Shown one piece after another: positions 5,713 through 8,044 of a stretch of 8,044 nucleotides of DNA; positions within the stretch are counted from its first letter, which is position 1; the number at the start of each line of letters is the position of its first letter. Both the position numbers and the translations under genes were made by a program. This stretch comes from Candidatus Saccharimonadota bacterium (GTDB lineage: Bacteria > Patescibacteriota > Saccharimonadia > Saccharimonadales > Saccharimonadaceae). The notes under the pieces are model-generated. The model did no database searches. It saw nothing but the letters and a program-made list of their open reading frames with translations, and was not told the origin of the DNA. The stretch spans positions 1-8,044 of the forward strand of contig JAQGGY010000082.1 of NCBI GenBank assembly GCA_028289095.1. Direction: 5' to 3'.

Positions 5713-7224
5713 ATGGTTGCAAAAATTTTATCTGCGGCACCCGTAGGCTTTGAGGGGCACTTAATAGAAGTGGAAAGCGATGCAACTAAAGGACTGCCCT
5801 CTTTACAGATTGTTGGCATGGGCAATAAAGCGATTGACGAAGCGAAGGAACGAGTCAAAAGCGCCATTATTAATTCGCTACTCGAATACCCTATCAAACG
5901 GATCACTATTAACCTTGCTCCGGCCGAATTGCCAAAAGATGGCACTCACTATGACCTTCCTATAGCACTGGCGATTTTGACCAGCAGTGGTCAGTTACGT
6001 CAGTCAGAGGTAAGCCAAGCGGCTTTTGCTGGTGAATTAGCCCTAGATGGAAGCCTACGACCGATCAAGGGCGCGATTACATTAGCTGAGACGGCCAAAA
6101 AGGCTGGACTTCACTGTATTTACTTACCAGAAGCTAATGTACAGCAAGCTAGCCTAGTCGAAGGCATATCAGTTATCGGGATAGCGTCCCTAAAAGCGCT
6201 CTATTTACATTTAAAGGACGAGATCCGCCTTATCCCCTACACGCCCATCGTCACACAGCATCAGCCAATCGCAAACGATAACCCCACCTTAGATGACGTT
6301 CATGGCCAAGAACAGGCAAAGCGCGCCCTGATCATCGCTGCAGCAGGCCATCATAATATTTTACTGACGGGCCCTCCGGGGACTGGCAAAACAATGCTTG
6401 CACGGACACTCACTGGCCTCCTGCCGCCGTTGCTTTCAGAGGAAAAAATTGCCGTTACAAAACTACATAGCTTATCGGGCGAAACGGTCAACGACATCGT
6501 CACTGTCCGCCCCTTTCGCTCCCCTCACCATACGGCGAGCCGTATCGCGTTAATTGGCGGCGGCACACACCCAAAGCCAGGTGAAATCAGTTTGGCACAT
6601 CTGGGTGTACTATTTCTAGACGAGATTCCTGAGTATCCGCGTGCCGTATTAGAGGCATTGCGCCAACCCCTTGAAGACAGGAACATATCCGTCAGCCGCG
6701 TTAACGGGCACGTTAATTACCCAGCTGACTTTATGTTGGTCGCAACAATGAACCCATGTCCGTGCGGCTTTTTTGGCGATAGCGTACGTGAATGCAGCTG
6801 CGGGAGTGCGCAAATTCTATCGTACCAACGACGGCTATCTGGCCCACTCCTAGATCGTATCGACTTGATCGTAAGCGTTTCTCGCATGCCAAACGACACA
6901 CTATTAGACATAAGCGATATACAAAAAACACAACAAACTGACGCACTAAACATGATCAATATAGCAAGCACTGCACAGCACGACAGATACAAAGGTAGTA
7001 TTAAAAACAACAGTAATCTCACAAGCCGTGATATCAAAAACAAACTCACCCTATCACCAGAAGTACGACAGCTTCTAGGAACTGCCACTGACAAGTTAAA
7101 CCTTAGTGCTCGCAGCTACTTCAAAGTTATCCGAGTAGCAAGAACGATAGCTGACTTAGAAAATAGTGCTGATATTACCGTCCAACATATAGGCGAAGCG
7201 CTCCAATATCGACAAAGCACTTGA
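5713..7224 (+). CDS. comM: ComM/YifB-family Mg-chelatase-like AAA+ ATPase (503 aa)
   Basis: ComM is a ring-forming AAA+ helicase. In naturally competent bacteria it drives branch migration, integrating transformed DNA into the chromosome. Residues 1-165 form the Lon-protease-like ChlI domain, with family motifs GLPSLQIVGM, INLAPAELPKDGTHYDLPIAL and FAGELALDGSLRPI. The AAA+ core follows: HGQEQAKRA, Walker A GPPGTGKT at 220-227, RSPHHTAS at 269-276, Walker B VLFLDEI at 299-305, then ATMNPCPCG. Cys 349, 351, 361 and 363 form a likely zinc-binding insert. The C-terminal helical domain ends with LSARSYFKVIRVARTIADL. The length is normal for the family. ATG 5713 gives MVAKILSAA, matching the family start, with GGGA 9 nt upstream. 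The ATG at 5707 would add two residues, but with only 3 nt spacing. It stops 76 bp before the infC start and is divergent from ssrA. Confidence 0.95.
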   Translation: MVAKILSAAPVGFEGHLIEVESDATKGLPSLQIVGMGNKAIDEAKERVKSAIINSLLEYPIKRITINLAPAELPKDGTHYDLPIALAILTSSGQLRQSEVSQAAFAGELALDGSLRPIKGAITLAETAKKAGLHCIYLPEANVQQASLVEGISVIGIASLKALYLHLKDEIRLIPYTPIVTQHQPIANDNPTLDDVHGQEQAKRALIIAAAGHHNILLTGPPGTGKTMLARTLTGLLPPLLSEEKIAVTKLHSLSGETVNDIVTVRPFRSPHHTASRIALIGGGTHPKPGEISLAHLGVLFLDEIPEYPRAVLEALRQPLEDRNISVSRVNGHVNYPADFMLVATMNPCPCGFFGDSVRECSCGSAQILSYQRRLSGPLLDRIDLIVSVSRMPNDTLLDISDIQKTQQTDALNMINIASTAQHDRYKGSIKNNSNLTSRDIKNKLTLSPEVRQLLGTATDKLNLSARSYFKVIRVARTIADLENSADITVQHIGEALQYRQST

Positions 7225-7249
7225 ACCTCGGTGCCATATCTGGTAAAAT
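7221..7249 (+). promoter_or_regulatory. promoter of the infC-rpmI-rplT operon
   Basis: TTGAAC (7221-7226) and TAAAAT (7244-7249) are separated by 17 nt, and TGG directly precedes the -10, making it an extended -10. The -35 box overlaps the comM stop codon. Transcription should begin near 7256, leaving a leader of about 45 nt before the infC start. That is too short for the large L20-type leaders known in some Firmicutes. Confidence 0.65.
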
Positions 7250-7300
7250 GTCCTATGAGTAACGCTTAAAATATTGCGGACTTACAAAAGGAGATCAGAG

Positions 7301-7807
7301 ATCAGTAAATCAATTCGTATCAATGAGGAAATTCGTGCTGATGAACTACGTGTCATCGGTTCCGACGGAGAGCAACTTGGTATCATGAGCCGCAGCGATG
7401 CGCTCAAAGCTGCCGAAGAAGCTGGCGTTGACCTTGTTGAGATCTCACCGAATGCCACACCACCCGTAGTGAAGATCGTCGACTGGGGTAAATACCAGTA
7501 TCAAAAGATGAAAGAGCTACAGAAAAGCAAGAAAAACAGCAAGCCAAGCGAGCTGAAGCAAATGCGGTTCGGATTGAAAATTGGCGCAGGCGATTTAGAT
7601 ATCAAGCTTCGAAAGATTCGTGAATTCCTAGCCGCCGGACACAAGGTTCGTATTCAAATCTTCTATCGTGGCCGCGAGATGGCCCACAAGGAATTAGGAT
7701 TCGAAATGATCGATAGAATCATTGCCCTTTTGGAAGATGACGCAATATTAGAGCAAAAGCCTCAGATGGCTGGTCGCAATCTGAGCATAGTAGTAAGGAG
7801 TAAATAA
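7301..7807 (+). CDS. infC: translation initiation factor IF-3 (168 aa), probable ATC start
   Basis: IF-3 binds the 30S subunit, prevents premature 50S joining and checks the start codon and initiator tRNA. The N-domain has SIRINEEIRADELRVIGSDG and LVEISPNATPPVVKIVDWGKY. A Lys-rich linker follows, then the C-domain with LRKIREFLAAGHKVRI, FYRGREMAHKELG and the closing RNLSIVVRSK. The start is set at ATC 7301: AAGGAG (7288-7293) lies exactly 7 nt before it, and the protein then begins with SKSIRINEEIRA as in other IF-3 proteins. An in-frame TTG at 7274 would add nine residues, has no ribosome site, and would bury the Shine-Dalgarno in the coding region. Rare starts such as E. coli AUU on infC are a known autoregulation device. 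The stop overlaps the rpmI start by one base. Confidence 0.94.
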   Translation: MSKSIRINEEIRADELRVIGSDGEQLGIMSRSDALKAAEEAGVDLVEISPNATPPVVKIVDWGKYQYQKMKELQKSKKNSKPSELKQMRFGLKIGAGDLDIKLRKIREFLAAGHKVRIQIFYRGREMAHKELGFEMIDRIIALLEDDAILEQKPQMAGRNLSIVVRSK

Positions 7808-8001
7808 TGCCAAAAATGAAGACCCACAAAGGTACCGCAAAGCGGATCAAGATTACCAGTACAGGTAAATTGACCCGTCGCCGCGCATTCGGTGGCCACA
7901 TGCTCGCCAAAAAGAGCAAAAGCCGCAAGCGCGCAATCAACACCACTGCAACCGTTACAGGAAGCATGGCTAAAAACGTAAGACGAGCACTAGGAGTATA
8001 G
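7807..8001 (+). CDS. rpmI: 50S ribosomal protein L35 (64 aa)
   Basis: L35 is a small basic protein of the large ribosomal subunit. The sequence starts with the hallmark MPKMKTHKGTAKR and continues with TGKLTRRRAFGGHMLAKKS, then KRAINTTATV and the final VRRALGV, full length for the family. AAGGAG at 7795-7800 lies 6 nt before the ATG, inside the end of infC. The ATG shares its A with the infC TAA (TAATG), which suggests translational coupling. The stop is TAG. Confidence 0.96.
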   Translation: MPKMKTHKGTAKRIKITSTGKLTRRRAFGGHMLAKKSKSRKRAINTTATVTGSMAKNVRRALGV

Positions 8002-8002
8002 T

Positions 8003-8044
8003 ATGCGAGTAAAAAGAGGCGTCACAGCACGTGCCAAGCACAAA
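8003..8044 (+). CDS. rplT: 50S ribosomal protein L20, N-terminal fragment (cut by window end)
   Basis: Fourteen codons are present, MRVKRGVTARAKHK, the typical basic L20 N-terminus. L20 binds 23S rRNA early in 50S assembly and is often the autoregulator of this operon. GGAG at 7993-7996 lies 6 nt before the ATG, and only one base separates it from the rpmI stop. The order infC-rpmI-rplT is the classic one. The rest of the gene lies beyond the window. Confidence 0.93.
   Translation, partial: MRVKRGVTARAKHK

Noticed and set aside
7274..7300. TTG 7274 as infC start
   Set aside because: It lacks an upstream ribosome site and would place the strong AAGGAG inside the coding region. The extra residues do not resemble an IF-3 N-terminus.

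Overview
The window most resembles a chromosomal segment of a Patescibacteria/CPR bacterium, probably Candidatus Saccharibacteria (TM7). This is inferred from three things: a large VirD4/TraG/HerA-like ATPase of the kind common in CPR genomes, its small lineage-restricted neighbours, and a competence-type comM next to the infC-rpmI-rplT translation operon. The stops used include TAG, TAA and TGA (comM ends in TGA), so UGA reads as stop. This argues against the recoded Gracilibacteria/Absconditabacteria.

Left part (1-3879): the first 33 bases may be the tail of a rightward gene, followed by a bidirectional terminator. Three leftward genes follow: a 137-aa protein with four membrane segments, a 141-aa protein with a disordered N-terminus and helical C-terminus, and a 957-aa membrane-anchored ATPase. 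The 141-aa gene has its own extended -10 promoter placed so that its mRNA would be leaderless. Together they look like a membrane-associated translocation module with an unknown substrate.

Middle part (3880-5706): about 1.8 kb without a clear conserved protein gene, mostly AT-rich. It holds a good leftward promoter and a hairpin-rich stretch of about 400 nt ahead of the 4-TM gene (long leader or ncRNA). It also holds one weak 85-aa ORF, a single DnaA box, a promoter-terminator pair that outlines a roughly 100-nt small RNA, and a complete tmRNA gene (ssrA) on the minus strand. The tmRNA has intact acceptor and long H2 helices, a 24-codon tag ending in ALATA, and a T-loop without the usual TTCRA consensus.

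Right part (5707-8044): comM (Mg-chelatase-like AAA+ DNA helicase) and then, from its own extended -10 promoter, infC-rpmI-rplT. infC appears to start at an ATC codon behind a textbook Shine-Dalgarno. This is the type of rare start that IF3 itself discriminates against, so autoregulation is likely. Transcription runs outward on both sides of the middle region.
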